From contig OU342632.1 in the NCBI GenBank assembly GCA_910589415.1, positions 12,403,507-12,467,506 of the forward strand: a stretch of 64,000 nt of DNA, given 5' to 3'. Positions 34,101-45,235 of this stretch are shown piece by piece. The notes under the pieces are model-generated. The model did not search any database. It was not told where the DNA came from and was given only the letters and a program-made list of their open reading frames with translations. Both the position numbers and the translations under genes were made by a program. Origin of the DNA: Malachius bipustulatus (taxonomy: Eukaryota > Arthropoda > Insecta > Coleoptera > Melyridae). Each line of letters opens with the position of its first letter. The first letter of the stretch is position 1.

Positions 34101-34800
34101 TAAAGTGGCTTCATAACTATCATTTGGAGCTATAGATTCGCTTTTTAAAAACCGGCGTGACGTCGCAATTAATTAATTATGAATGTAGGAGAGAAAATAA
34201 ATTTTCAAGTTTGCGTCATTTTCGACGGTGACAGCGCCCCTTTGTTCTGGTTTGCAAGTGAGCAGCTTTCGATATGTTCTAAAGTAGCTTCCTAACTATC
34301 ATTTGGTGCTATAGATTCGCTTTTTAAAAACCGGCGTGACGTCGCAATTAATTAATTATGAATGTAGGAGAGAAAATAAATTTTCAAGTTTGCGTCATTT
34401 TCGACGGTGACAGCGTCCCTTTGTTCTGGGTTGCAAGTGAGCAGCTTTCGATATGTTTTAAAGTGGCTTCCTAGCTATCATTTGGTGCTACAGATTCGCT
34501 TTTTAAATACCGGCGTGACGTCGCCATTAATTAATTATGAATGTAGGAGAGAAAATAAATTTTCAAGTTTGCGTCATTTTCGACGGTGACAGCGCCCCTT
34601 TGTTCTGGTTTGCAAGTGAGCAGCTTTCGATATGTTCTAAAGTAGCTTCCTAACTATCATTTGGTGCTATAGATTCGCTTTTTAAATACCGGCGTGACGT
34701 CGCCATTAATTAATTATGAATGTAGGAGAGAAAATAAATTTTAAATTTTACGTCATTTTCGAGGGGGACAGCGCCCCTTTGTTCTGGGTTGCAAGTTCAA
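31192..34800 (-). repeat. 179-bp satellite array, right arm (about 20 units, inverted)
   Basis: The reverse complement of the left-arm unit recurs from TTGCAAG at 31207 to TTGCAAG at 34789: 3582 bp, or 20 units plus a 3-bp insertion (near 31430) and a 1-bp loss (near 33300). At least two unit variants alternate. One has GGCTTCCTAGCTATC with GCTACAGATT, the other AGATTCCTAACTATC with GCTATAGATT. The first variant forms consecutive runs (about 31940-32340 and 33010-34080), indicating segmental amplification. The array is 2.6 times longer than its left-arm partner. The 60-codon open frames recurring in it are by-products. Confidence 0.95.
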
Positions 34801-34938
34801 AAGTCCAGATATGTCTTTCTGTAGGTTGCCAGCAGTAATTATTACATAAAGTCGTTTTTCTTATGATTGTCAATAATGTTGACCCAGAGTGTACACCGAA
34901 TCCGAATCCGAATCTAACTTCAGGGACATTACAGATGT

Positions 34939-35150
34939 TTATAGCTTAGAGTGGCGAAATCCAAGGGCGAACAAAAAATAAATAAGCGAGGGCACAAGAG
35001 TTAATGAATTAAATACATAATGAAATACCTACCCATTTCAAAATTTCAATTCGATAATTCTGTTCGGCTGGACGGGAGTTGAGTCAAAGGATTAACGGAT
35101 CCTCATTACTAATAAACGTGTGTAATATGTTCGCAAACGTTCTCCAATAT
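34939..35150. other. Unique spacer
   Basis: Short unique DNA between the foldback element and the next palindrome. Nothing recognised. Confidence 0.5.
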
Positions 35151-35152
35151 AC

Positions 35153-36003
35153 AGGGTGTCAATTTGAAAACTTGCCACCCCCAAATTCTTCCTTGAAAAT
35201 TTTTTTTCAAAGAAATCCCGGAACAGGTCAATTTTTAAATTTAATTTATGTTCTATTGGCGTAAAAAAATTTATACAGGGTGTTCCTTGACTCAGTAATG
35301 ACGACATTGTCGATTTTTTTAAATGGGACACCTGTATATTATTACATTTTCAGATTGTCTGAGAAAATCCAGTAGGAATGGTTTTTACAGTTGCAGCTTA
35401 ATATGAGTAGGTTATGAGTTATAAACAAATGAAAATCGCAATTTTCCATTTTGAAAGCAGTGTACATCGGACACGGCTCTAAATATCGGAAAACGGCTTA
35501 CATGTCCCTATCTTAACTTTTGAAGTGATATCCTATGATGTAGATGAAATATTTATACAGGGTGATCAAAAGTCTGATAATTTTCGTCACCCTGTATGAA
35601 AATTTCATCCACACAATAGGATACCGCTTGAAAAGTTAAGACAGGAACATATAAGCCGTTTTCTGATATCTCTAGCCATTTTCAAAACAAGCTGCTTTGA
35701 AAATGAAAAACTGCGATTTTCATTTGTTTATAACTCGTAAACTACTCAGTTTAAACTGCAACTGTAAAAACAATTTATATTGGATTTTCTCAGACCATCT
35801 GAAATTGTATTAATATACAGGGTGTGCCATTCAAAAAAATAGACCATATCGTCGTCACTGAGTCAAGGAACACCCTGTATAAATTTTTTTTTACGCCAAT
35901 AGAACATAAATTACATTAAAAAATTGACCTGTTTCGGGATTTCTTTGAAAAAAAATTTCCAAGGAAGAATTCGGGGGTGGCAAGTTTTCAAATTGACACC
36001 CTG
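35153..36003. mobile_element. Modular palindromic MITE related to the 21753-24665 transposon
   Basis: The ends TACAGGGTGTCAATTTGAAA (35151) and complement (to 36005) equal those of the transposase-bearing element at 21.7 kb. Further TACAGGGTG boxes divide the arms. A ~62-bp module at 35274-35337 is mirrored at 35817-35879 (TTCCTTGACTCAGT and its complement). A family P palindrome (about 35400-35745) fills the middle, and a 41-bp centre at 35556-35596 is itself bounded by TACAGGGTGA and TCACCCTGTA. TA is at both outer tips. No coding region. Confidence 0.8.
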
Positions 36004-36005
36004 TA

Positions 36006-37450
36006 TACCATCGCCATTGCCGTGGGCACGTCCCCTGGGTGCTTTCTATATAGGTCGCAAGTTATGGGACTATAATAATAATAGGTCACGAGTGGATGTA
36101 GATATTGGTACCTGCGCATTTTAGATATAAATATAGGCTTAATACATAAATAATATTAAATTTTGAAATAAATGCTCCTCTATCTCCATAAACGTGGAAG
36201 ATTTATATCACATTTGACTCCCACCATCTGTCTCAGGTGAGAAGAATTGAAATATTTTATTCATTAAAATTCCACAAAAGCACGTCTTAACGTCTTAACA
36301 GAGATCTTTAAAGAAATTTATTCGGTTCAAACTATTGGTTGGTACATTGAACGAAAATTTATTCCCTTTCAACTTCCCACCCTTACTTTGAAACGCATGC
36401 CAACAGAGTTATTATAGAACGACTTATCTAGTTATTTCGACACCACTATCTAAAAATAAAATATTTGTTACTCGGGAATATTCAATGAAATCGGTGTGCG
36501 TGAGTAAATGTTATAAATCACGATACCTAATATAGAATAATACCTACTAAGATATTTTTTTTATGAAATTTTAAAGACAGATTAATAATACACAGCTTTT
36601 GTTCTTGAAATAACCTCGTTGTATAAAAAAAAACTAATACCTATTATCTATCCCATAAATTGTTGGAAGGCATTTTTCTGTGATTTTCTGTTAGTGTATG
36701 GTATTGGTAATAAATATACCTTATAATAATTGTTTAGAAAAATTATGTTCGACCTTCTAGCTGTCATATTCAGTTGCACATTTCTGAAAATGAAATAGAT
36801 CAGTAATTACACGTTAAAATCTCTTCCATCACAGCCTGCACTACTCGGGAGCGTCCGCTTTTATGATTATAATTTAAAAAATGATCTGCTAAACTTGCAC
36901 GCATCACTGTTGCTTATCTACACAGACAGTGATGAATGTGCAGCCATATTTTTCTCCTTTAAATATCCAGGCGGTTCCTCGGCGCTCTACTCCGCTGGTT
37001 GATTTATTGTGTTAATTCTAGAGTAGTTTTTGCCGGGAATGTTCCAATGTGGCCGTAGGACGAAGCGGCAGATCATACATGAGCGATTAGAGTTCGATAC
37101 TCCTTCCTTCGATACAGATCCTGCCTCGCGATACGATCAATCATCATCCGCTCCTTCCGCTAATGTTCAAAGCGGGCGCAAGTAGAGTGATTAATACTCC
37201 TTTGGCCGGGGATATTAATTTCAAGTTAATTCAGCCAGCCAGGATGAATGCCGGAACTTCGATTCTCTCCCTTAGTAACAGGGTTTTAATTATAATTATT
37301 TCTCCTTGATTTCATAGCATCATAGCAACCTGCCAAATCATTTGTTGGCGTTCAGATCCTATCATGTGCCAGCACCAATCCTAGATAATAAATACAGTAG
37401 TATTTTAATATATTTCATTGTAATTTAATATATTTCTTATACTATATACG
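36006..37450. other. Unique DNA with GC-richer block at 36960-37310
   Basis: No gene was recognised. 36960-37310 is unusually rich in G and C for this window (GCGGTTCCTCGGCGCTC, GTGGCCGTAGGACGAAGCGG, AAAGCGGGCGCAAG) with no open frame or repeat hallmark. It is a candidate conserved non-coding or regulatory element, by composition only. Confidence 0.35.
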
Positions 37451-37454
37451 AGTA

Positions 37455-37650
37455 TACAGTCCGTCCCTTATTTCAGAACTAATAACCATGTGTATCTCCT
37501 AAACGCTAAGAGATACAGGGTCCCGGTCCGTTAAATTATACAAAAGCTGCTCTATTTTGAGGCCATCTCGAATCCGTCGAGACATATACAAGATATCTAA
37601 GACCGTTCCTGAAAATACTGGGACGCTAGTTGATTTGCAATACAAATAAC
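37455..37650. repeat. MITE end fragment (CTAAACGCTAAGAGATACAGG type)
   Basis: The words CTCCTAAACGCTAAGAGATAC, GGCCATCTCGAATCCGTCGA and AGACCGTTCCTGAAAATA match the element at the right edge of the window (63706-64000). Only one end is visible here. Confidence 0.6.
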
Positions 37651-37896
37651 TTCTGGAGTCTGGAACTGTAAGGGGACGAAAATTTTCGCGGTTGGAGTAC
37701 CAAACTTTTGCATGGGGACTAATAATAACGGTCGAAGGACCAAAAACTTATGGCGAACCTTAAAAAGACGTGTGGAGCTGACAGTGAAGAGAGGACTGTA
37801 TGGGCTAAGTGGAGAAGTGAGAATGAAATAAGCTATTGATCTCGAAATTAAGTAACTTTGTATTAAGTATTCTTTGGTTTTGTTACAAATTACCTA

Positions 37897-40000
37897 TACA
37901 GGATGTATCAGCGATTTCTTACCAGAGATTTTCACCAGCGATTTAGGGACTCTAAACACTCAAAAGTATTTATTTCGTTTAGATGCCTTGACATCGTTGC
38001 TAGGTTAGAAAAAATGAATATAAATTGATAGAAAAACTTGTCAAATCGAATTACAGGGTGTATCAGAAATGTTGGTCCAAATTTGAAGGGGCGGTTCCTC
38101 TCATAAATGTTTCAGCTCAAAATGACGTTTTGTTTAAAAGATACAGGGTGTCAAACTTTAAAAAAATAAAAGAGTTTTTGGTTATAGCTCGTATAAATTT
38201 AAACTAATTTTAATAAAAAAAAAACTGAAGCAATAAACAAACAAAAGCCATTGATTTGGCTATATCAGATTTAATGGATGTCTTCCAGTGGCGTAGATAT
38301 TCAGGGTTGGCGCCCCTTTTCCCTCCCTATTTCTTACGCCCCTTAGGTACGGTACTTACACCTACTCCACGCGGCTCCTTCTCCAACTATTTTTTTTTTT
38401 TTAATTTTTTTAAATTTTTTAAAAAATTTTTCTTGAAATCAGCAAACGCGCCTGGCGCGGTGCGGGCACATGTTGTAAGTAACACTAAACGCGCGTCGCG
38501 CGTTGAGGGTAGTGAATGTGTTAAATTTAATTTAGAATAATAAATGGCCTTTGAAAAAATTTTGATTAGAAGCTTATTTACAAAGATATTTCAGGAATAT
38601 TTCGTTTTGTTAACGGTCCATAGACAATTGCAATTTAGAAAAAAAAAACAGTTGTAATATTTTTATTACAGATCGAAGATTGAAAATTAAACACATTAAA
38701 TTTGGTATCTAAAACTTAAATATAAAAACTTGAACTTAAATGTGAAAAATATGAAAACTTTAATTACTTATTATCTATTTTTTATAATAAATGTTCAAAT
38801 TGTCTCCCTTCCGAATCTATACAAGCTTGACATTGGCTCAACATTGACTTGCGAACTTTCGAAGTTGCCTGGCATTTCTCGTACTTCTTGGAAGGCAGCA
38901 AAAATTCTGTTTACCAAATTATCACGATTATTAACAGGAGTGGCATCAACTTTAGACTTCACATATCCCCAAAGGAAAAAATCAAGGGACGTTAAATCAG
39001 GTGATCTAGAGGGTCAGGGGAAGGGACCACCACGTCCAATCCAACGATCTGGATATGCGTTATTTGAATAATTTTAAAATAAAAGGTCAAAATAAAAAGT
39101 TTTGAATAATCGCTCCCCAGACATCAACTACTGAGAATCATTGTTGGTGACCATGTACGACGGTAGCTTGAGCAGGGTTCCTGTGTGACTCCAGATATGG
39201 CTGTTGCGTGTGTTAAACATACCATCCCTTGTGAAACATGGTCTCATCTGAAAACATCATATCCAAAGCAAAAGAAGGCACAACTGCAGATCTCTCCAAA
39301 AACCAGCGACAAAATTCTGTTCTACGCGCAAAATCTGCTTGATCTAGCGATTGAACTTTCTACTCTTTAAACGGATGTTGTCGGTCTTCATGTAAAACTC
39401 TCCAAACCGACATGTGACAAGCATCCATATCGTGAGCTATGACACGAGTGCTGGTGGATGGATGATTTTCTTATACCCGCTCTAAAGCCTCTTCTTCAAA
39501 ACGCAATGTTCGCCTGAGCCTCATTTGTTCAGGGGGTGCCAGATGCTTTAGAGCTCCAGTCTCTCTCAAACGTGCATGATGCGTTGGAAAATTTTACGGT
39601 TTGGATACCGCCGATCAGGAAAACATTGTCGATACAAACGAGCGGCTTTCCTACTGTTCTCATTTGCCGCACCATAAATAAAATGCATATCTGTTAATTC
39701 AGTAGATGTGTAGTTTAATGATAATGATTTTTTAGTTCAATGAACCATAATGATAAAAACAATGCGAAAAACACTAAACTTATGCACAACAAGGCAAAAT
39801 ATTTTGACAGCGGTGAATAAATATGGCTATAAAATAACTACCTAGCTATCGGTTTTATATCAATAATAGTTGTTAAAATAATAATTCAATGTACGACTGT
39901 GAACTATTTAAAATATCTCTGTAATATCTAAGCTTCTAATAAAAATTTTTCAAAGTCCATTTATTTTTCTTGTGTGCAAACGTGTCCCCCTCAAAACCAA
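37897..40000 (-). mobile_element. Decayed mariner-like transposon with stacked left termini
   Basis: The left side has three successive termini: TACAGGATGTATCAGCG (37897), TACAGGGTGTATCAGAAATG (38051) and TACAGGGTGTCAAACTTT (38142). Inner inverted arms AAATGGCCTTTGAAAAA (38543) and its mirror (to 39963) bracket a minus-strand transposase relic. The motif CCAGTGGCGTAGATATTCAGG lies at 38287. The right outer terminus was not found, so that side is probably truncated. Confidence 0.65.
38740..39735 (-). pseudogene. Mariner-like DD41D-type transposase pseudogene (minus strand)
   Basis: From 39735 downward: ELTDMHFIYGAANENSRKAA and RLYRQCFPDRRYPN (N-terminal HTH region), then broken pieces, the FCRWFL-like segment, then after a central deletion YPDRWIGRGGPFP, SRSPDLTSLDFFLWGYVKSK and NRIFAAFQEVREMPGNFE. 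SRSPDLTSLDFFLWG is the third catalytic D block. The second D block (QDGAPPH in relatives) is missing through the deletion near 39090. At least six stops and several frameshifts. Same broad family as the 22410 and 29388 copies but clearly diverged. Confidence 0.8.
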
Positions 40001-40520
40001 ATAACTTATGTCCCGAACCTTTGTTCGGAGAATGTTACCCCTTCCAAATAATTCCGAAAATAGATTAAGATGGATCATCTGGTATAGTATGGTTGAAATC
40101 TTCGACCTAGAAATACAGATTTACCAAAATTTATTGAAAATAAAAATACCTTGGATTGAAAAATGGAAATCGAATTAGAGTAGCGCGAGAAAGTTCTAGA
40201 AGAGGAAAACATATTGTTAAGCCTAAATAAAATTCAGAAAGCTGCCGTATTTTGGACGTATTTAGGGGAGATTATAGGTAGTTAGTGCCGATTGTGTTGC
40301 ACGTGCAAAAGAACAGAAATAGTTGGACGTAACTTATTATCTGGATATTTTTATTACTTATGTATATGAATACGTAAATACATAAAATATAAATAAAAAA
40401 ATAATAATAATGGTTTTATAACTATTGTTTGTTTTTGCTTTTCGAACACGTTGCATATTGATTAATGAGACTCTGATATTTGCCAGTATTCAGAATTTAA
40501 AAGCTGACAACGCAGTAGCA
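40000..40520. other. Unique DNA, nothing recognised
   Basis: No coding or repeat feature was recognised in this stretch. Confidence 0.45.
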
Positions 40521-40524
40521 CCAG

Positions 40525-43500
40525 TAGTGGAGCGGAAAGAGCCCGCTATCTCGCTTATTTAAGGTAGAAAAATTTTTCGGAGTAGAAAGATATGGGACCG
40601 GTACCATCATGTTAAGGGATCTTTGGGGCACTAGAATCTCGTTTTACGACAAGCTCCCTTGGTGCTGACAAAAGTTACAGCCCTTTGAATCTCAGATTTG
40701 TGATTTTTTTTTCACGAGTAAAAGCTTCGCAAAGTATTTTTTTTCTCCGTCACCGGTTGACATTGGGGACTCTAGTTTTGTTTTTCCTTTATAGTTATGA
40801 TTAGTGAACTAAATGACGTATTTGAAATGCAAGAAGTTTGTTCAATTTTCAAAATATTCAGTGTTTTTGACCGATTAAACACACAATTTCTGCAAAGTTC
40901 CGACTTTGAACACATTTAAATTTTTTTTCACGATATCGATTTCAGTTTTTTTGTTGCCATCTGATGAAATGAAGCTTTGTGAACATTTTATTTCGTATAA
41001 CATGTAGTCGCGTTTCAAAAATAAACTTTCTAGAGCCGTTTATATGAAACCCTGAAGTTGAACAGATATGTTTAGCATAGAACGGACGGAGTGCGAGTTA
41101 TAGCGCGGCGACGGCTGTTGAACAAGGAACGACTGAGGATAAGATTGTTACTGTTATATACCTATTCAATAATAATTTAGGGACGTTTATTTATTGTGAT
41201 ATTGTTTAAATAGGGCTTTGTTATTTATAAAATATTCTAACACGCTTGAAATTCATTGAAAATATTCATATTTTCAATTGGTTAATATACCTAAAAGGCA
41301 ATAGAAAGCAAGGTATGGTCTAAGCAAGGTATAATAGGTACCTACCTACGACATGCGGTTACACCTATTACACCTTAGAGCGGCTGGTCGTCATAATTAT
41401 TATGCGAAGTATGTTCCTGTTTATCTCTCCGATATGAATAATTTAAAAACCAAAAATTCGAAAATGTATGATTTCTTAAATGAGGGTAATTTCGTAGTCA
41501 AAAAGACTGCAGAAAAGAGATTCAATTGTGTAGCTTTCGACATGGCATTAGAGCAAAGCATCAATAGAGACTGCAAAAGCTATGGGAGGAGGAGGTAAAA
41601 AACAAGAAACCTTATTGAGATGGTTAGTAACAAGACATTCACTTGATGATTATGTAAAAAAAAATATTTAAATACTGTCCCGAACTGATCACCGTCAACG
41701 GCAACAGTGCAGTACTGAAAAATAACGGGATGAAAAAGACATACAAAAAATGATGGAGCTATTTGAAGAGCAATGGACAAATCCATTTGATTGTCGATAA
41801 TTCCCGAGAATTTAATTAATATTACTACTGGGTGGATCGCATCAAAAGAAATTGAAAATAGCCTGATGACATGTGTCTTATTGAGGCCAAAAAGAACCAC
41901 GAGGACTTCATGAAAAATCGAGTGAAAAATACTTTTTATGCATAGAGACTTTTTTGGCAGCTGTAGGGTCCGAAGCTATGTTTAGAAGAGTTCTAACCAT
42001 TGCTCGCTTAACCCTTTAACTGATACGTCAGATATAATGTCATACTTGGCAATGTATGTATTCTTCTGAAAAATTCGAAAGAAGACAAGTTTTCATAGAA
42101 ACGTACCATTCGAATCAGACCATCGACAAATTGCGTTTTATATACATCAATTCAATTGTTAGGTATTTGGGAATTGAATTTTGTACCTCCTGTTTACCTT
42201 GCAGCAATTCATGGATTGACTTGTTCGGATACAACCAGCGCCTTCTACAAAATCGGGAAAAAAATCGTTTTTTGATGTAGCGTGGAAAAATAGAAATTGC
42301 ATTAAGTCCTTAGCAGATTTTCATTTATCTAGCAACATTCAAAACCCTGTTAATATAGCAAGAAATTACATTGTAATGTTATATAAAAGCAAGCGCGCAG
42401 CAAACTAATACGAATTGAGACGTCAAATAACCATGAAGTCATCGAAACCATCAGCAGGAATTCCACCAACAGAAAATTCTTTCTTACAACACACACTAAG
42501 GTAAATTTATCCCAACTTTATCCATCTTTCGAATTGTATTCATATACCAATGAATTTGTGTTTCACATCTTTATTACGCAAAATATGGTGCAGTATAGTC
42601 ATGCCTATGCAAGATGCTTTGGATATTTTTGAATATGGATGGAAAATGGTTGACAACTCTATATTTCCGATAACAGCAACACAATCGCCCATCCCGAGTG
42701 AACTTCGAAAGTATGTTAAATATATGTTGCTAAAACAAAACTTGCACAACAACGAAATGCGATTGCTATAAGGAGAATCTAAAATGCACAGATGAATGCA
42801 AATGTAATCACTGTGAAAATATTTTTGAAGACAAACTATAGACAGCAATTTATCCGAGGAAGAAGAAGTAGAAGAGTTGCTGTATTAATGAGCGTAAGCC
42901 TGAGTAAATACCTGATGTATAATAATGATATTATTGAGATTAAGTATATAGGTAGGTATGTATAATATATTTGATGAATTTTATTGGGACTTAGGTTCTA
43001 ATTTAAATTTGCCACTAAAGATTCTTTACAGAACAAATTAGAGTAGGTATGTAGGTATTATGTATAATATAGTTTTTTTTTAAACCTATGTACTTATGTA
43101 ATTGAAAATATGAATATTTAATAAATAACAAAGCCTTATTTAAGCAATATTACAATAAATAAACGTCCCTAAATTATTATTGAATAGGTGTATAACAGTA
43201 ACAATCTTATCCTCAGCCGTTCCTTGTTCAACAGCCGTTGCCGCGCTATAACTCGCACTCCGTCCGTTCTATGCTAAACATATCTGTTCAACTTCAGGGT
43301 TTCATATAAACGGCTCTAGAAAGTTTATTTTTGAAACGCGACTACATGTTATCCGAAATAAAATGTTCACAAAGCTTCATTTCATGAGATGGTAACAAAA
43401 AAACTGAAATCGATATCGTGAAAAAAAAATTTAAAGGTGTTCAAAGTCGGAACTTTGCAGAAATTGTGTGTTTAATCGGTCAAAAACACTAAATATTTTG

Positions 43501-43815
43501 AAAATTGAACAAACTTCTTGCATTTCAAGTACGTCATTTCGTTCACTAATCATAACTATAAAGGAAAAACAAAACTAGAGTCCTCAATGTTAACCGGTGA
43601 CGGAGAAAAAAAATATTTTGCGAAGCTTTTACTCGTGAAAAAAAAATCACAAATCTGAGATTCAAAGGGCTGTAACTTTTGTCAGCACCAAGGGAGCTTG
43701 TCGTAAAACGAGATTCTAGTGCCCCAAAGATCCCTTAACATGATGGTACCGGTCCCATATCTTTCTACTCCGAAAAATTTTTTGTGCATATTTTAAGCCT
43801 CTTTCCGCTCCACTA
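40525..43815 (+). mobile_element. 3.3-kb transposon with ~0.75-kb inverted ends, superfamily unassigned
   Basis: The ends TAGTGGAGCGGAAAGAG (40525) and complement (to 43815) open inverted arms reaching about 41287 and 43085. Arms share GATATGGGACCGGTACCATC, GGGGCACTAGAATCTCG and GGACGTTTATTTATTGT and are very similar, but the ~30 bp just inside the tips differ. The flanks read CAG on both sides, so the duplication may be CAG, or TA if the element starts at GTGGAG. It encodes a decayed protein unlike the mariner, hAT or Penelope proteins of this window. Confidence 0.75.
41353..42895 (+). pseudogene. Transposon-encoded protein of unknown family, decayed
   Basis: The first open piece (41353-41598) reads AAGRHNYYAKYVPVYLSDMN, FNEGN-like KMYDFLNEGNFVVKKTAEKR and CVAFDMALEQSINRDCKS. 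I recall similar GRHNYxKY / DxxxEQxxNRxxKS segments in uncharacterised, transposon-associated proteins of insects and other animals, but cannot name the family. Later pieces include DTSDIMSYLAMYVFF (41995-42070) and PMQDALDIFEYGWKMVDNSI with ELRKYVKYMLLKQN (42603-42770). A C-terminal cluster with C-x3-C-x-C-x2-C spacing (LKCTDECKCNHCENIFED) ends near 42840, followed by an acidic EEEEVEEL tail and a TAA near 42885. There are many stops and frameshifts. Confidence 0.55.
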
Positions 43816-44167
43816 CAGGACAAGTTGAAATGGATGGGTAAGTGGGAAATGGCTACAGAGTGTCTATACAAGTGTCAGACTAGCGATTTCCAAGATTGCT
43901 GTATAATTAGAGGCATTCATTCCACCAGGACGTTTTCTATCATCACGACCTATTCCTTAAGGTTCTAAAACTAGAGAAAATTCTGCAGATATTGAAACTT
44001 GTTTTAGTGCATAAGTGTCTTAGATAAAAGGCATTTAAAGCACTAATGGGAGCTCGAACGTGTTTACTTTAAGCTTTTATTGAGCGACGTTTATGCGAGT
44101 ATAGGTATCTATTTTATACTCAATACTATTCAAATTATAAAAGAAATCAACTTAATATCTAATGCCC

Positions 44168-44305
44168 GTATTCACAAACGATAATTACCAAATAATTACG
44201 TAATCAGTTATCTTCATCTCATTCTATTACCAAAAAACTGCATATCTCTATCTCACTCATTTAATTAATTACGTAATTATTTAGGAAATTATCGTTTGTG
44301 AATAC
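44168..44305. mobile_element. 138-bp MITE, GTATTCACAAACGATAATT ends
   Basis: GTATTCACAAACGATAATTAC at the left is mirrored by the complement at the right, and the inner words AATAATTACGTAAT are mirrored too. Outside the tips the bases GC..GC continue the symmetry. No coding capacity. No clear target duplication. Confidence 0.75.
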
Positions 44306-44725
44306 CAGCATATAAGAGTAAAATTTAAATGTTCCGATGACTGTTACTAACTATGATGTAATAATGCAAAATAAGGTTTCTATTTTATAGATGCATGCAT
44401 AAACTCCTTAATTAATTAAAAATCGGACATATGATTATTTGAGGTCTTTTTTAAACTACCTCACCTTTCATTTGTGACAATTTGATGGTGACATGGTGAG
44501 TAATAAATCACTCCGTACACAAAAAGCACTTTGTGTGTTATTTACATGAATCATATTATTAACAACTGTAAAAATACTTCCTTAATTTTTACTTTTTATT
44601 GATTATACAACTCATAATAATTATGTAATAAGTATTTCCCTATAAATAAATAAATATATTTATTTATTTATACTTTAATATAAATATATTTTTGTTTCCT
44701 TATTTTTTTAATACAGAATTACATG

Positions 44726-44915
44726 AAAATACAAAATGGCGGCCATAAGAAAAACAAAAGTTTACTACGAAAACTCTGGGATCTAGTTAGCTTTAAAATT
44801 TTTTGAAATGTCTTACAAAAAATAATTTATGTCAATTTCCAAATATAAAAGAGATACGCCAAAAATAAGAAATTTCGATTTTTTAGTTTTTTTCAGGATA
44901 TTTCAGGACTCCCAG
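44726..44915. repeat. Fragment matching the interior of the 16992-17960 MITE
   Basis: ATGGCGGCCATAAGAAAAAC, CTGGGATCTAGTTAGC, AAAAATAATTTATG and CCAAAAATAAGAAAT follow the same order as at 17640-17830. The TACAGGGTG end is absent, so it is a truncated copy. Confidence 0.7.
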
Positions 44916-45235
44916 TCAAGATTTAATCCAGCCATTGGTATTGATCACGGCGGGACGGCTGCAGAAAATCCTCTAGATGTAAAGGTTCACGTAATCTTTA
45001 CAGAAACCCTATAGGCAAATACTCTTGATAATAATACGTGCGTACGTGCAGCTCTCAGCTATTTACATGTAATAAATAGGGGGTCAAAAAAGGAGCGCCA
45101 TCTGTTGCCTTGTACTGTAAACTACACAAAACCACAAAAAAATACAAAACCCGCCTTGGTGGCGTTAAAATTGCTTCAACTGTCAACAGTCTGACACATA
45201 CCACCCCAAAATTTTCAAATGGGAAGGGTTAGCTT

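Larger units (their letters stand above)
25160..34929. mobile_element. 9.77-kb foldback element with satellite-bearing inverted ends (Foldback/Rehavkus/Mutator-like)
   Basis: TACAGATGT occurs at 25151-25159 and 34930-34938, directly abutting inverted ends that begin ATGTCCCTGAAGTTAGATT. The terminal ~130 bp of each end are unique and near identical, including GGATTCGGATTCGG, GTGTACACTCTGGGTCAAC and TTACTGCTGGCAACCTACAG. Then come tandem 179-bp repeats in opposite orientations. A 9-bp duplication plus inverted arrays of short tandem repeats is the hallmark of Drosophila Foldback and of Rehavkus elements, both linked to Mutator-like transposases. The ~4.5-kb loop (26652-31190) is filled with other transposons, and no Mutator-type protein is recognisable, so this copy is probably non-autonomous. 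Confidence 0.8.

Noticed and set aside
32260..34589. Repeated 60-codon open frames starting MTASLCSG or MTAPLCSG in the 179-bp array
   Set aside because: They recur with the satellite, the unit length is not a multiple of three, and no protein family is recognisable; they are by-products of repetition.
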